Below are positions 26,362-35,210 of a stretch of DNA of 64,000 nt, one piece after another. How positions within the stretch are numbered: the first letter of the stretch is position 1; every line of letters begins with the position of its first letter. The stretch is from Thermococcus sp. 18S1 (lineage in GTDB: Archaea; Methanobacteriota_B; Thermococci; Thermococcales; Thermococcaceae), in NCBI RefSeq assembly GCF_012027645.1, contig NZ_SNUU01000001.1:62001-126000 (forward strand), written 5' to 3'. The notes below the pieces were generated by a model that ran no database searches, was not told the origin of the DNA, and saw only the letters and a program-made list of their open reading frames with translations. A program made the translations under genes and the position numbers.

Positions 26362-27072
26362 ATGAAGGAGGAAGCCCTTAAAGTTATTGAAGAGGTTTTG
26401 AAGTCCGGAAGGACTTCGCTCGTTGAGTACGAGGCAAAGCAGGTTCTCAAAGCCTACGGCCTCCCGGTTCCGGAGGAAAAGCTCGCCAAGACCCTTGACG
26501 AGGCACTCAAGTACGCCGAGGAAATCGGCTATCCCGTCGCCATGAAGCTGATGTCCCCGCAGATTCTCCACAAGAGCGACGCGAAAGTCGTACTTCTCAA
26601 CATCAAGACCCCCGAGGAGCTGAAGGAGAAGTGGGAGCTCATCCACGAGAACGCGCGCAAATACCGCCCGGACGCTGAAATCCTGGGTGTCCTTGTGGCC
26701 CCGATGCTGGAGGTCGGAAGGGAGATCATCATAGGCGTCACCGAAGACCCGCAGTTCGGCCACGCCCTCATGTTCGGACTCGGCGGAATCTTCGTTGAGG
26801 TTCTCAAGGACGTCACCTTCCGCATAATCCCAATAACCGAGCGCGACGCCAGGAAGATGATAAAGGACATAAAGAGCTACCCGATTCTCGCGGGGGCCCG
26901 CGGCGAGGAGCCAGCTGACATAGACGCAATAGTCAACCTCCTCCTCAAGGTCAGCGAGCTCGTGGACGACCTCGACGAGTACATCAAGGAGATGGACCTC
27001 AACCCCGTCTTCGTCTACGAGAAGGGCAAGGGTGCCGTCGTCGTCGACGCCAGGATAATCCTGAAGGGCTGA
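26362..27072 (+). CDS. ADP-forming acyl-CoA synthetase, beta subunit
   Basis: The 236-residue ATP-grasp subunit, partner of the alpha subunit directly upstream. The pattern (EYEAKQVLKAYGLPVPEE, then PVAMKLMSPQILHKSDAKVV, and EMDLNPVFVYEKGKGAVVVD near the end) is that of ACD beta chains, where nucleotide and the second histidine site lie. Having the subunits adjacent, not scattered, suggests that this pair forms one alpha2-beta2 enzyme. ATG 26362 follows GGTGGTATC. Confidence 0.93.
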   Translation: MKEEALKVIEEVLKSGRTSLVEYEAKQVLKAYGLPVPEEKLAKTLDEALKYAEEIGYPVAMKLMSPQILHKSDAKVVLLNIKTPEELKEKWELIHENARKYRPDAEILGVLVAPMLEVGREIIIGVTEDPQFGHALMFGLGGIFVEVLKDVTFRIIPITERDARKMIKDIKSYPILAGARGEEPADIDAIVNLLLKVSELVDDLDEYIKEMDLNPVFVYEKGKGAVVVDARIILKG

Positions 27073-27091
27073 TTTCCCTTTCTTCCACTTT

Positions 27092-28225
27092 TCAACGGTT
27101 GATTTCCTGCGAGAAACCGCTCTTGGCCCGCAGGAGAAAAACCACCAGTGCCCCCAACCCAAACACACCCACGAAGAGGAATCCGGTTCTAAACCCGAGG
27201 AATCCTATCAAAACCGGCCCCAGTGCCTGGCCGATGTCCTTTATGCTCTCCAGGAAACCCAGCGCGGTTCCGCGGAGCTTCGAGACTTCCGTGGCCAGGG
27301 GTTTCGTCGAGGCCTCGCTTATCGAGGCGCCCACCGAAAAGACCACCGCACCCAGAACCACCAGCGGGAGGGAATCCGAAAGGGCAAGCATGAACATCGC
27401 CAGGCCCACCATGCTCATGCCCGCCACTATCGGCTTCGTCCTGCCAATCCTATCGCTGAGATAGCCCGCGTAGGGCTTAACGACCGCCATTATGGCGATT
27501 TCCACCGTCAGTATAAGTCCAGAGAGCCAGGCCTTGTCCTGGAGGTAGTAGAAGAGGGGCAGGAAGGTTTCTATACCTTGATAAGCCATGTACACGGCCG
27601 CGTCCAGGAGGCCAATTAGGAGGAGCTCCCCGCTGAACGTGAACTCAAACCTCCTGAGCCCGCCTCCTGTCTCGGGGAACCTGAAGGTGAGGGCAAAAAC
27701 CACCAGGCCAGTCAGCGAACAGAGGATGAAGACCAAGGAGAAGCCGAGGAAGTAGATAATGCTTCCCGCGAGGACCGGGGCAAGGGCGCGGCCGACGAGG
27801 GTTGATGAGCTTAGGAAACCCATGAAGGTGCCCTTCCCCTCTGGATAGAGGTCGCTGACCAGTGCGAAGGACACCGGGACGAAGATGGCCGTGGCAACGC
27901 CGTAGTAAACCCTGACGAGGGCGAGGCTCAACGCGTCGCCCGCGAGAAAGTACAGCAGCGGGGCGCTGAGAAAAACGAAGCCGCTCATCTTCAGGAGCCT
28001 CTTCCTTCCGTAAACGTCGCTGAGAAGGCCCGAGGCAAAGTTTATGAAGATGCCCGTCACCGTCGAGGCGGCAGCCACGAGACCGATTTCCTCCTTTCCG
28101 AGCCCGATACTCTGGGCGTAAAGGGGAAGCGTGGGGGACTTGCTCATGGTGGAACCTAGGATTGCAAAGAATCCAGCGATAAGGATGAGGTAGATGGCCT
28201 TGGAGTCGGTTCTCACTCCCCGCAT
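27092..28225 (-). CDS. major facilitator superfamily transporter
   Basis: A 377-residue transporter with about twelve membrane helices in two bundles. The loop between helices two and three (GLLSDVYGRKRLLKMSG) and the matching loop in the second half (GYLSDRIGRTKPIV) carry the MFS signature, and both bundles look like those of drug or metabolite exporters. It begins 24 bases after the small membrane protein at 28250 and may share its message, with weak ribosome binding before ATG 28225. The substrate is unknown. Confidence 0.88.
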   Translation of the reverse strand: MRGVRTDSKAIYLILIAGFFAILGSTMSKSPTLPLYAQSIGLGKEEIGLVAAASTVTGIFINFASGLLSDVYGRKRLLKMSGFVFLSAPLLYFLAGDALSLALVRVYYGVATAIFVPVSFALVSDLYPEGKGTFMGFLSSSTLVGRALAPVLAGSIIYFLGFSLVFILCSLTGLVVFALTFRFPETGGGLRRFEFTFSGELLLIGLLDAAVYMAYQGIETFLPLFYYLQDKAWLSGLILTVEIAIMAVVKPYAGYLSDRIGRTKPIVAGMSMVGLAMFMLALSDSLPLVVLGAVVFSVGASISEASTKPLATEVSKLRGTALGFLESIKDIGQALGPVLIGFLGFRTGFLFVGVFGLGALVVFLLRAKSGFSQEINR

Positions 28226-28249
28226 CCCCAGTTGTTTACGAGAGACAAT

Positions 28250-28594
28250 TCACCCATCCCCCGCACCGGCTTCAGACTCTTCCTCACCTTCCTCCTGGGC
28301 CACCTCCTTGATATAGCCCAGAATGTCGTGGAGTATGAAGAAGCTTATCGCGGCATCGATTGCCGAAAGGAGGTTGCCGGCGATAAGGAACAGCAGGGCG
28401 AAGAAAAACTCAACGGCCGAGTAGATGAGCGCCACCTTTACCGCGGTTCTGTTCTCAGCACCTACACCGTACGCAAGGACAAGGCTCAGGAGGGCGAAGG
28501 CCAGGTAAACCAGGGATCCCCAGGAATAGGCATAATACAGCAGCAGTACTCCATTGATTGAAAGAAGGAGAGTGGCAAGGGCAAGTCGCTTCAT
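28250..28594 (-). CDS. hypothetical membrane protein, four helices
   Basis: A 114-residue protein with about four hydrophobic helices and an acidic C-terminal tail rich in Glu, Ser and Gly. Its ATG overlaps the TGA of the cysteine-synthase-like gene (ATGA), so it is translated in coupling with it. No family is recognised. It lies between a PLP enzyme and an MFS transporter. Confidence 0.6.
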   Translation of the reverse strand: MKRLALATLLLSINGVLLLYYAYSWGSLVYLAFALLSLVLAYGVGAENRTAVKVALIYSAVEFFFALLFLIAGNLLSAIDAAISFFILHDILGYIKEVAQEEGEEESEAGAGDG

Positions 28595-29494
28595 GTCATC
28601 CCCAGATAGCTCTCAAACACCTCGACGTATTTAAACCCATCGTCGGGGAATATGAGAACGTACGTCCCCTTGCCTAGCTCTCCGACGACCTTCTCGTAAC
28701 CCTTAACAACGGCACCGGAGCTGAGACCTATGAGAAGACCATCGCTTCTGGCAACGCGGATTGCCCCTTCAATGGCCTCTTTCCTCGTTATCTCCAAGAC
28801 CCTGTCTATCTCGACCTGGAAGTACCACTTGGGCCTCGTTTCAAGCCTCTTGATGCCGGGTATCTTCTCGCCCTTCGCTGGAACGACGCCGATAACCTGC
28901 GTGTCGTAGCGCTCCTTGAAGTACTGCGCCAGGCCCGCTATGTGGCCCGAAGTGCCTATGCCGGCTATCAGGACGTCGGGCTTTTTGCCGATGCTTTTCA
29001 GCTGCTCGTCTATCTCCCTGGCGGTGAAGCGGTAGTGGGCGTCGAAGTTGTCGTCGTTCTCGAACTGGTTGAGGTTCGCGGCCCCCGCTTTCCTTGCCTC
29101 CTCGATGACGTACTGCACCATCGTCGGGTCTATGGTCTCGAAGTCCGTCATGACGACCTCTGCACCGAGCACCTTGAGCAGAACCTGCGTGGCCTTGGGG
29201 GTCGGCTTCGGAAGGTATGCCCTGAACTCTATTCCCAGAACGTTGCTGAGCGCCGCAAGAGAAATCCCGACGTTGCCGGAAGTTGCCTCAAAAAGCTTCC
29301 TGGTGCCGTTGATGTCCCCGCGCTCGATGGCCTTCATAAGCATGTTAAAAACGGCCCTGTCTTTGATGCTCCTGCTGAAGGGGTTAAAGAACTCTAGCTT
29401 GGCAAAATACATCCCCCCTCTCGGCTGAGAGTTTGACCAGGGGGGTAGGCTTGTACTTCTCGAACAGTTCGAGGGTGCTGTTAAACACGTTCAT
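28591..29494 (-). pseudogene. cysteine synthase family PLP enzyme with an apparent frameshift near the N terminus
   Basis: The full gene should start at ATG 29494 (GGTGATGGCAA upstream) and gives MNVFNSTLELFEKYKPTPLV in one frame. Near 29404-29418 there are a four-T run and a six-G run (minus strand), after which the original frame stops within about 10 codons. The other frame continues with AKLEFFNPFSRSIKDRAVF, the cofactor-lysine region, TSGNVGISLAAL, GTSGHIAGLA and GLLIGLSSGAV, all typical of CysK/CysM enzymes (cysteine from O-acetyl- or O-phosphoserine). Removing one base restores one 300-residue chain. It could be a real shift, a sequencing slip, or a shortened protein restarted at ATG 29412 (273 residues). 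Confidence 0.75.
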
Positions 29495-29572
29495 TTGCCA
29501 TCACCGAAAACGGGTGAGAAGAGGGCTTTAAAAACTTTCCTAAAACGAACAGTTATGGACAGAATTGGGTAA

Positions 29573-30163
29573 TCAAAGCACCCCTTCCCTCACAAGCTTC
29601 TCCTTTATCCTCCCGAACTCGCCGAGGGAGCCCCTCACTATTGGATACCTCGGAACGAAGGGGCACGGCTCTTCAGGCTCAATGCTTATTTCGAACGTTC
29701 CGATTTCCTTGGCGATTCTGACTATCTCCTCCTTGTCTAGGCCTATGAGCGGCCGCAGAATCGGAAGGTCGCTCGCGGTGCTTATGATGAGCAGGTTGTC
29801 GAGGGTCTGGCTTGCCACCTGGCCGAGGCTGTCGCCGGTGATTATCGCCTTTGCCCCAATCCGGTGCCCCACCCTGCAGGCCATCCTCAGCATCGTCCAC
29901 TTGCAGAAGAGGCACGTCCACTTCGCTTTTCCAATCTCGCGCAGCTTCGAAAAAACCGGCGCCTGTTCCTCGTAGGCGTCAACTACGACAGGCTCGTTCA
30001 GCCTTCCGTACCTTCCTAGAACCTCGCAGAGCTCAAAAACCTTGGACTCCTTCGTGCCGCTCTGCCTGAAGTGAACCGGGGTCACTTCAAAGCCCCTTCT
30101 AAGCATGAGGTAGATGGCCACAGGTGAGTCGATGCCCGAGCTTAGGAGCGCCACTGCCTTCAT
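29573..30163 (-). CDS. ThiI-related PP-loop protein lacking THUMP domains
   Basis: A 196-residue stand-alone PP-loop ATPase matching the adenylating half of ThiI. The nucleotide loop is SSGIDSP (residues 8-14) and a CxxC is at Cys84/Cys87. It shares long motifs with the full ThiI at 30770 (GDSLGQVASQTL, IGLDKEEIVRIAKEIGTFE). It lacks the ferredoxin-like and THUMP parts that bind tRNA. It probably adenylates a tRNA base or another acceptor for sulphur transfer; the target is unknown. TATATA lies about 28 bases before ATG 30163, suggesting a leaderless message. Confidence 0.8.
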   Translation of the reverse strand: MKAVALLSSGIDSPVAIYLMLRRGFEVTPVHFRQSGTKESKVFELCEVLGRYGRLNEPVVVDAYEEQAPVFSKLREIGKAKWTCLFCKWTMLRMACRVGHRIGAKAIITGDSLGQVASQTLDNLLIISTASDLPILRPLIGLDKEEIVRIAKEIGTFEISIEPEEPCPFVPRYPIVRGSLGEFGRIKEKLVREGVL

Positions 30164-30205
30164 GATTGAGAAAATCGGGGAAGGATATATGAAGCTTTCC
30201 TCAAC

Positions 30206-30760
30206 TCAGAGTTTGAAACCCCTGAGCTGGAGCAGGCCGATGTAGACGAACCACGCCAGTATAGTGGCGGCTCCGACCAGCTCCGGAATCGCGAGCCCCT
30301 TGAAAACCCTCGCCTTAACGAGATAGAGCATCAGGGCGAAGGTGAGAACCGCCAGAACGCTCCAGACGTAGCCCGCCGAAATCCCATTCCTGCCGAGTTT
30401 CAGGCCGATGAGTGCTATATCCGCCAGGGCGAGGACGTAGAAGAAAACCGCCGCCGGGGCGTGTGGCGCGTACTCCTCCGGGAAGACTCCCACGAGGAAC
30501 AGGAGAACCATCGCGAGAGGCATCAGGTAGGACAGACCGTTTCTCAGAGCACCGATGGCGGCTGTGAAACCGAGAACCGCGAAGACCATAAGGAAGCCGT
30601 TGAAGTAGTAGTTCACGGGATTTCGGATTGAGCCCATGTCGCTCAGGGCGTTTCCCGTGAAGGAGAACCACGGGTTCTGGCTCATGACGATGAGCAGTCC
30701 CGCGATGAAGATGAGGGGAAGGGAAAGGCTAAGGTACGCAGACATCTTGGAGAAGTCCAT
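30206..30760 (-). CDS. DUF998 family membrane protein
   Basis: A 184-residue protein with six predicted membrane helices and the DUF998 pattern near the start (PWFSFTGNALSDMGSIRNPV). The function of the family is unknown. ATG 30760 follows GGTGGTTCC. It starts 9 bases after thiI, so the two are co-transcribed, though no link to tRNA thiolation is known. Confidence 0.82.
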   Translation of the reverse strand: MDFSKMSAYLSLSLPLIFIAGLLIVMSQNPWFSFTGNALSDMGSIRNPVNYYFNGFLMVFAVLGFTAAIGALRNGLSYLMPLAMVLLFLVGVFPEEYAPHAPAAVFFYVLALADIALIGLKLGRNGISAGYVWSVLAVLTFALMLYLVKARVFKGLAIPELVGAATILAWFVYIGLLQLRGFKL

Positions 30761-30769
30761 GGAACCACC

Positions 30770-31915
30770 TCAGCACTGCCTTTTCCTGGGCTCCTCACCA
30801 AAGACCGCCCGGTAGAGCTTCCTGAACTCCTCCCAGGAGCCCCTTATAACGGGATGCTTCGGTATGAACGGAATCTCATCCTCCGGCAGGGTTGAGAGCT
30901 CGAAGGTTCCTATCTCCTTCGCTATCCTAACGATTTCCTCCTTGTCGAGCCCAACGAGCGGACGGTATATCGGTAAATCAGTCGCCTGGCTGACTATGTA
31001 CATGTTCTCAAGGGTCTGCGAAGCGACCTGTCCAAGGGAATCGCCCATGACGATGCCCTTCGCCCCGAACTCCCGGGCTATCCTATCGGCGTGCCTCACC
31101 ATCATGTACTTGCAGAAGACGCAGGTGTACTTCTCCTTTTTCATCTCGCGCAGCTTCTCAATTATTTTCTCGCGGTTCTCGGGCTTGATCACTATCAGTT
31201 CGCCCTTTCCACCGTAGCCATACCGCTTAAGCTGGTTCCATATCCTCCTGACCTTCTCAAGGGTTTTCTCACCCATGTAGATGTGGACGGGAATAACCTC
31301 AACACCGCGCTTCATCATAAGGAAAGCTGCAACCGGCGAATCTATACCGCCACTGAGCAGGGCCACCACCTTCCCCTGGGTGCCAATCGGCAGGCCGCCC
31401 CAGGAGTAGATTTTATCAACGAAGACGTAGGCTTTGCCCTCCATCAGCTCGACACCGACCTCGATGTCGTAGCTGTGTAGATCAACCTCGCTCTCCTCGT
31501 TTTCGAGGATGTACTCACCGACCTTGGCCTGAACCTCGGGGCTCTTGAGGGGAAACTCCTTGGTGATTCTCCTCGCGGTGACTCTAAAGCGCGGCCTCTC
31601 AAGGCCCAGATCGCGCTTCTTCCTCCTGAAGAGCTTCAGAGCGGTTTTGTTGATCTTATCCAGTTCGGCGTCGATTTCCATCGCCGGGGAGAGCGACACT
31701 ATGCCAAAAACTCGCCCAAGAACATCAACGGCCTCCCTCGCTTTATTCGTCTTCACGAGGATTCTCCCATGCTTCGCCTCGACCTTCTTGAAATCAATCT
31801 CCTCGCTTATCAGGGCCTCGCGGATGTTGTTCATGAGGATGTTTTCGAACCATCTCCTTGTCTGCCTGGACTTCGTCCCTATCTCACCGTATCTGACAAT
31901 AACCACATTGAACAT
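30770..31915 (-). CDS. thiI: tRNA sulfurtransferase ThiI
   Basis: Makes 4-thiouridine at position 8 of tRNA and can supply sulphur to thiamine. At 381 residues it has the classic order: ferredoxin-like N terminus, THUMP (about residues 60-165), and PP-loop domain with SGGIDSP (188-194) and a CxxC. The rhodanese domain of the E. coli protein is absent, as usual in archaea, where a separate sulphur source is used. ATG 31915 follows GGGGTGATTCC. It belongs to the run 31920-30206 with a small membrane protein before and DUF998 after. Confidence 0.93.
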   Translation of the reverse strand: MFNVVIVRYGEIGTKSRQTRRWFENILMNNIREALISEEIDFKKVEAKHGRILVKTNKAREAVDVLGRVFGIVSLSPAMEIDAELDKINKTALKLFRRKKRDLGLERPRFRVTARRITKEFPLKSPEVQAKVGEYILENEESEVDLHSYDIEVGVELMEGKAYVFVDKIYSWGGLPIGTQGKVVALLSGGIDSPVAAFLMMKRGVEVIPVHIYMGEKTLEKVRRIWNQLKRYGYGGKGELIVIKPENREKIIEKLREMKKEKYTCVFCKYMMVRHADRIAREFGAKGIVMGDSLGQVASQTLENMYIVSQATDLPIYRPLVGLDKEEIVRIAKEIGTFELSTLPEDEIPFIPKHPVIRGSWEEFRKLYRAVFGEEPRKRQC

Positions 31916-31919
31916 GGAA

Positions 31920-32246
31920 TCACCCCACCGTACCAGGGAACTTGATTATTATCTCCACGTACTTCTGTATGCCCTCGTAGAGGAGCAGGGAAACCAGATA
32001 CGAGGACAGCAGGATGAGCTCGTTCATCTCAAAGATGTGCGCCGCTATGGCCTTGGCCCTGGGCGTCGCATCGACTATCGTACTCATGTACTTTCTCTTG
32101 AGGGAGTGGTTAACCAGGATGAATCCGATGAGCAGGGCGACGCCGATAAGGCCCCACGTCTGGCCCAGCGCGAGCATCAGGAAGAGCGTCGAGGCCACTA
32201 TTATCCAGCCGCCTATGACCCCGAGCAGTATCACGAACTCTATCAT
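31920..32246 (-). CDS. hypothetical membrane protein, three to four helices
   Basis: A 108-residue protein with hydrophobic helices near 3-25, 27-45 and 73-92, linked by a basic loop (NHSLKRKYMSTIVDATPRAK). GGTGGGACG precedes ATG 32246. The stop lies four bases before the thiI start, so it is in the same operon. No family is recognised. Confidence 0.6.
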   Translation of the reverse strand: MIEFVILLGVIGGWIIVASTLFLMLALGQTWGLIGVALLIGFILVNHSLKRKYMSTIVDATPRAKAIAAHIFEMNELILLSSYLVSLLLYEGIQKYVEIIIKFPGTVG

Positions 32247-32290
32247 CGTCCCACCGGAGGTTGGTAAGGCGGGGAGAATAAAAAGGTAAC

Positions 32291-32899
32291 TCAGACGAAG
32301 CTGAGCACCTCGTCGATGCTTTTCCTCCGTTTTCTCGGCTGTATCTCCTCCCGCGGATAGCCAACAGGGATGACTCCCACCAGGTAGTGGTTCTCGTCGA
32401 GGCCCGCAAGCTCCCTGACCTCATCCTCTATGCCCTGAAAATTAGTAACTCCTATGTAGACCGTTCCGAGGCCGAGCTCAACGGCCTTGAGCATGAGGTT
32501 CTGAATGGCCATAGCCGCGCTTTCCACGCTCCAGATGAACTCGAGTTCGTCGAACTCGCTCCCTTTGAGGAAGCGAACACGCCTGTCGATGAAGACCGCC
32601 ACGTAAACCGGTGCACGGTACATTCCGCTTTCGTACATGCGCGTCTTGAGCTTCTCTATCTTCTCATCGGACAGGTTCACAGCGCGGTAGTATCGGATCA
32701 TGCCTTCAGCTATGAGGCCGTAGAGCTTTTCCCTCGCTTTTTTACTCCCGAAGACCACGAACCTCCAGTTCTCCAGGCCGCTTGCGGTCGGTGCCCTCAC
32801 CGCGGCTTCCACAAGCTCTCTAACGTGCTCTTCGGGCACGTTCTTCTCCTCAAAGTACCTCACGGAAGTCCTGTTCAATATCGCGTCGTGGAGTTCCAC
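32291..32899 (-). CDS. nitroreductase family flavoprotein
   Basis: A 202-residue FMN enzyme of the nitroreductase superfamily. The flavin-contact region RTSVRYFEEKNVPEEHVREL starts the fold, APTASGLENWRFVVFGS gives the next binding loop, and the C terminus has VGVIPVGYPREE. Such enzymes reduce nitro groups, quinones or flavins with NAD(P)H. It begins at GTG 32899, seven bases downstream of GGGGTGATAGC. It is separate from the thiI operon. Confidence 0.88.
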   Translation of the reverse strand: MELHDAILNRTSVRYFEEKNVPEEHVRELVEAAVRAPTASGLENWRFVVFGSKKAREKLYGLIAEGMIRYYRAVNLSDEKIEKLKTRMYESGMYRAPVYVAVFIDRRVRFLKGSEFDELEFIWSVESAAMAIQNLMLKAVELGLGTVYIGVTNFQGIEDEVRELAGLDENHYLVGVIPVGYPREEIQPRKRRKSIDEVLSFV

Positions 32900-32994
32900 G
32901 CTATCACCCCCAAGGATTTCTCACCGGCCCTAATCAGCCTTTCCGAAACCAAAGGTTTAAGAGAATTCCGGAGTAATCTCCAGGAGGTGAAAAC

Positions 32995-33708
32995 ATGTAC
33001 GGATGGAGAGGCAGGCTTGGTCTTATCGTTCCATCATCGAACACCACCATGGAGATGGAGCTTCACTCCGCGCTCCCAGAGGGGGTCTCCCTTCACACGG
33101 CGAGGGTTCCGCTGAAGAACGTCACGGAGGAAGAACTGGTCAAGATGAACGCCATGGCCGTTGAGAGTGCCAGGCTTCTGCGTGACGCGGGCGTTGAGCT
33201 TATCCTCTACGGCTGCACGAGCGGCTCATTCATAGGAGGAAAGGACTACGAGAAGGAAATCGAGGCGAAGATCGAGGAAGAGGTAAACGTTCCCGTTGTC
33301 AGCACTAGTACGGCCGTTGTCGAGGCCCTTAAGATACTCGACGCCCAGGCGGTACTGGTGATAACCCCCTACACCGACGAGATAAACGCGCGGGAGAGGG
33401 AGTTCCTCGAGGCCAATGACTTCGAGGTCCTTGACATCCGGGGGCTGGGGATAGAGGACAACACCCAGATTGGAAAGCTCGAACCCCACGAGGCCTACCG
33501 CCTCGCCAAGGCGAGCTTCATGGACGAGGCAGATGCGATTTTCATCAGCTGCACCAACCTCAGAACCTTTGAGATAATCGAAGTTCTCGAGGAGGACCTC
33601 GGCGTTCCGGTCGTTACGAGCAACCAGGCATCGCTTTGGCTGGCCCTCCGCCAGATGGACGTTATGGAGCGGATCCCCGGGTTGGGGAGGCTATTCATCG
33701 ATTTCTGA
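32995..33708 (+). CDS. Asp/Glu racemase superfamily protein (maleate isomerase/arylmalonate decarboxylase-like)
   Basis: A 237-residue two-domain alpha/beta protein with the pair of catalytic cysteines of the family: YGCTSGS in the first half and ISCTNLRT in the second. The N-terminal GLIVPSSNTTMEME is typical of maleate cis-trans isomerase and arylmalonate decarboxylase branches. It probably does cofactor-free deprotonation chemistry on a carboxylic acid; the substrate is unknown. ATG 32995 follows GGAGGTGAAAAC. Confidence 0.82.
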   Translation: MYGWRGRLGLIVPSSNTTMEMELHSALPEGVSLHTARVPLKNVTEEELVKMNAMAVESARLLRDAGVELILYGCTSGSFIGGKDYEKEIEAKIEEEVNVPVVSTSTAVVEALKILDAQAVLVITPYTDEINAREREFLEANDFEVLDIRGLGIEDNTQIGKLEPHEAYRLAKASFMDEADAIFISCTNLRTFEIIEVLEEDLGVPVVTSNQASLWLALRQMDVMERIPGLGRLFIDF

Positions 33709-33741
33709 CTCCCTTCCTTCTGCCCCTTCATTCCGAAACCC

Positions 33742-33748
33742 TTTTAAG
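33742..33748 (+). promoter_or_regulatory. TATA box of the ADP-phosphofructokinase gene
   Basis: TTTTAAG about 50 bases before ATG 33794 predicts initiation near 33768-33770. Confidence 0.45.
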
Positions 33749-33773
33749 AACTCCCCCACATTTCTTAGGTGTT

Positions 33774-33790
33774 AGTCACTGAGGGTGATA
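33774..33790 (+). promoter_or_regulatory. Thermococcales glycolytic motif downstream of the pfk promoter
   Basis: AGTCAC-N5-GTGATA matches TATCAC-N5-GTGATA in ten of twelve positions, with the right half perfect. It lies downstream of the TATA box and predicted start and includes the ribosome binding site, the placement linked with Tgr repression of glycolytic genes without sugar. Confidence 0.65.
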
Positions 33791-33793
33791 CAT

Positions 33794-35173
33794 ATGGGGC
33801 TCCTGGACGAGGCAAGGAAACTTTCGGTGTACACGGCATACAACACAAACGTCGACGCGATAACCTTTCTGAAAGGGGAGATAGTGCAGCGGCTCATAGA
33901 CGAGTTTGGGGCCGAAGCTGTCAGGAAGCGAATGGAAGAATACCCCAGAGAGATAAACGAGCCCTTGGACTTCGTTGCCAGGCTGGTACACGCCCTCAAG
34001 ACGGGCAAGCCCATGGCGGTGCCCCTCGTCAACGAGGAGCTCCACGCGTGGTTCGACTCCCACTTCAAATACGACGTTGAGAGGATGGGCGGTCAGGCCG
34101 GAATCATAGCCAACCTCCTGGCGAATCTGGACTTCAAGCGGGTGATGGTTTACACCCCCCACCTCGCGAGGAAGCAGGCCGAGATGTTCGTGGACCGGCC
34201 CAACCTCGCATACCCTGTCGTCGAGGACGGCAGGTTGGCCTTCAAGCACCCCCGCGAGGCCTACAGGGAGGGCGACCCGATAAAGGTGAACCGCATCTTT
34301 GAATTCCGCGCCGGGACGACGTTCAAGCTCGGGGACGAGACGATAAAGGTTCCCTTCTCGGGCAGATTCATCGTCTCGGCCCGCTTCGAGAGCATAAGGA
34401 TTTACACCGACCCCGAGCTGAAGCGGTTCCTACCTGAGATAGGCCTCCAGGTTGATGGGGCCATTCTGTCTGGCTACCAGGGGATAAAGCTCCGCTATTC
34501 CGACGGGAAGGACGCGAACCACTACCTGAGGGAGGCCAAAAAGGACATACTCCTGCTCAAGCGTGAGAAGGACGTTAAGGTTCACCTGGAGTTCGCCTCG
34601 ATACAGAACCGCGAGCTCAGAAAGAAGGTCATCTACAACCTCTTCCCGCTCGTTGACAGCGTGGGGATGGATGAGGCGGAGATAGCCCACGTCCTCAACG
34701 CCCTCGGCTACTCCAAGCTCTCGGACAGGATTTTCACATACAACCGCATCGAGGACACGGTTCTCGGCGGAAAAATCCTCATAGACGAGATGAACCTCGA
34801 GGTGCTCCAGATACACACGATTTACTACATCATGTACATCACCCACTCCGACAACCCGCTAAGCGAGGACGAGCTGAGGAACAGTCTTGAGCTCGCAACA
34901 ACCCTGGCCGCTGCCCGCGCGTCCCTCGGAGAAATCCGCTCGCCGGAGGACTTCAAAGTGGGCACCAGCGTACCGTACAACGAGCGCGGGGAGTACGTCA
35001 AACTGCGCTTCGAGGAGGCAAAGAGGCGCCTGAGAACCAGGGAGTACAAGGTCGTCATAATCCCGACGAGGCTCGTCAGGAACCCGGTCTCAACGGTTGG
35101 CCTGGGCGACACAATATCCGCCGGAGCATTCACGAGCTACCTCGCGATGCTGAGGAAGAAGGGAGAGCTTTGA
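33794..35173 (+). CDS. pfkC: ADP-dependent 6-phosphofructokinase
   Basis: Phosphorylates fructose 6-phosphate with ADP, a hallmark of the modified Embden-Meyerhof pathway of Thermococcales. The 459 residues match the ADP-PFK/GK family closely: ATREINEPLDFVARL-like region, GGQAGIIANLLA, SGYQGIKLRYSDGKDAN, VDSVGMDEAEIA, and the catalytic NPVSTVGLGDTISAG with Asp near 439. The detailed pattern resembles phosphofructokinase more than the paralogous glucokinase. ATG 33794 follows GGGTGATACAT; in-frame GTG 33785 lies within the regulatory site. Confidence 0.93.
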   Translation: MGLLDEARKLSVYTAYNTNVDAITFLKGEIVQRLIDEFGAEAVRKRMEEYPREINEPLDFVARLVHALKTGKPMAVPLVNEELHAWFDSHFKYDVERMGGQAGIIANLLANLDFKRVMVYTPHLARKQAEMFVDRPNLAYPVVEDGRLAFKHPREAYREGDPIKVNRIFEFRAGTTFKLGDETIKVPFSGRFIVSARFESIRIYTDPELKRFLPEIGLQVDGAILSGYQGIKLRYSDGKDANHYLREAKKDILLLKREKDVKVHLEFASIQNRELRKKVIYNLFPLVDSVGMDEAEIAHVLNALGYSKLSDRIFTYNRIEDTVLGGKILIDEMNLEVLQIHTIYYIMYITHSDNPLSEDELRNSLELATTLAAARASLGEIRSPEDFKVGTSVPYNERGEYVKLRFEEAKRRLRTREYKVVIIPTRLVRNPVSTVGLGDTISAGAFTSYLAMLRKKGEL

Positions 35174-35210
35174 ATATTCATATTTTTGGTACAGCACAGC
35201 GTACCTTTCT

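Noticed and set aside
25162-27168. Frame of 668 codons antisense to both acyl-CoA synthetase genes
   Set aside because: It spans two intact genes on the other strand and the product has low-complexity composition, as is usual for antisense frames in GC-rich archaeal genes.
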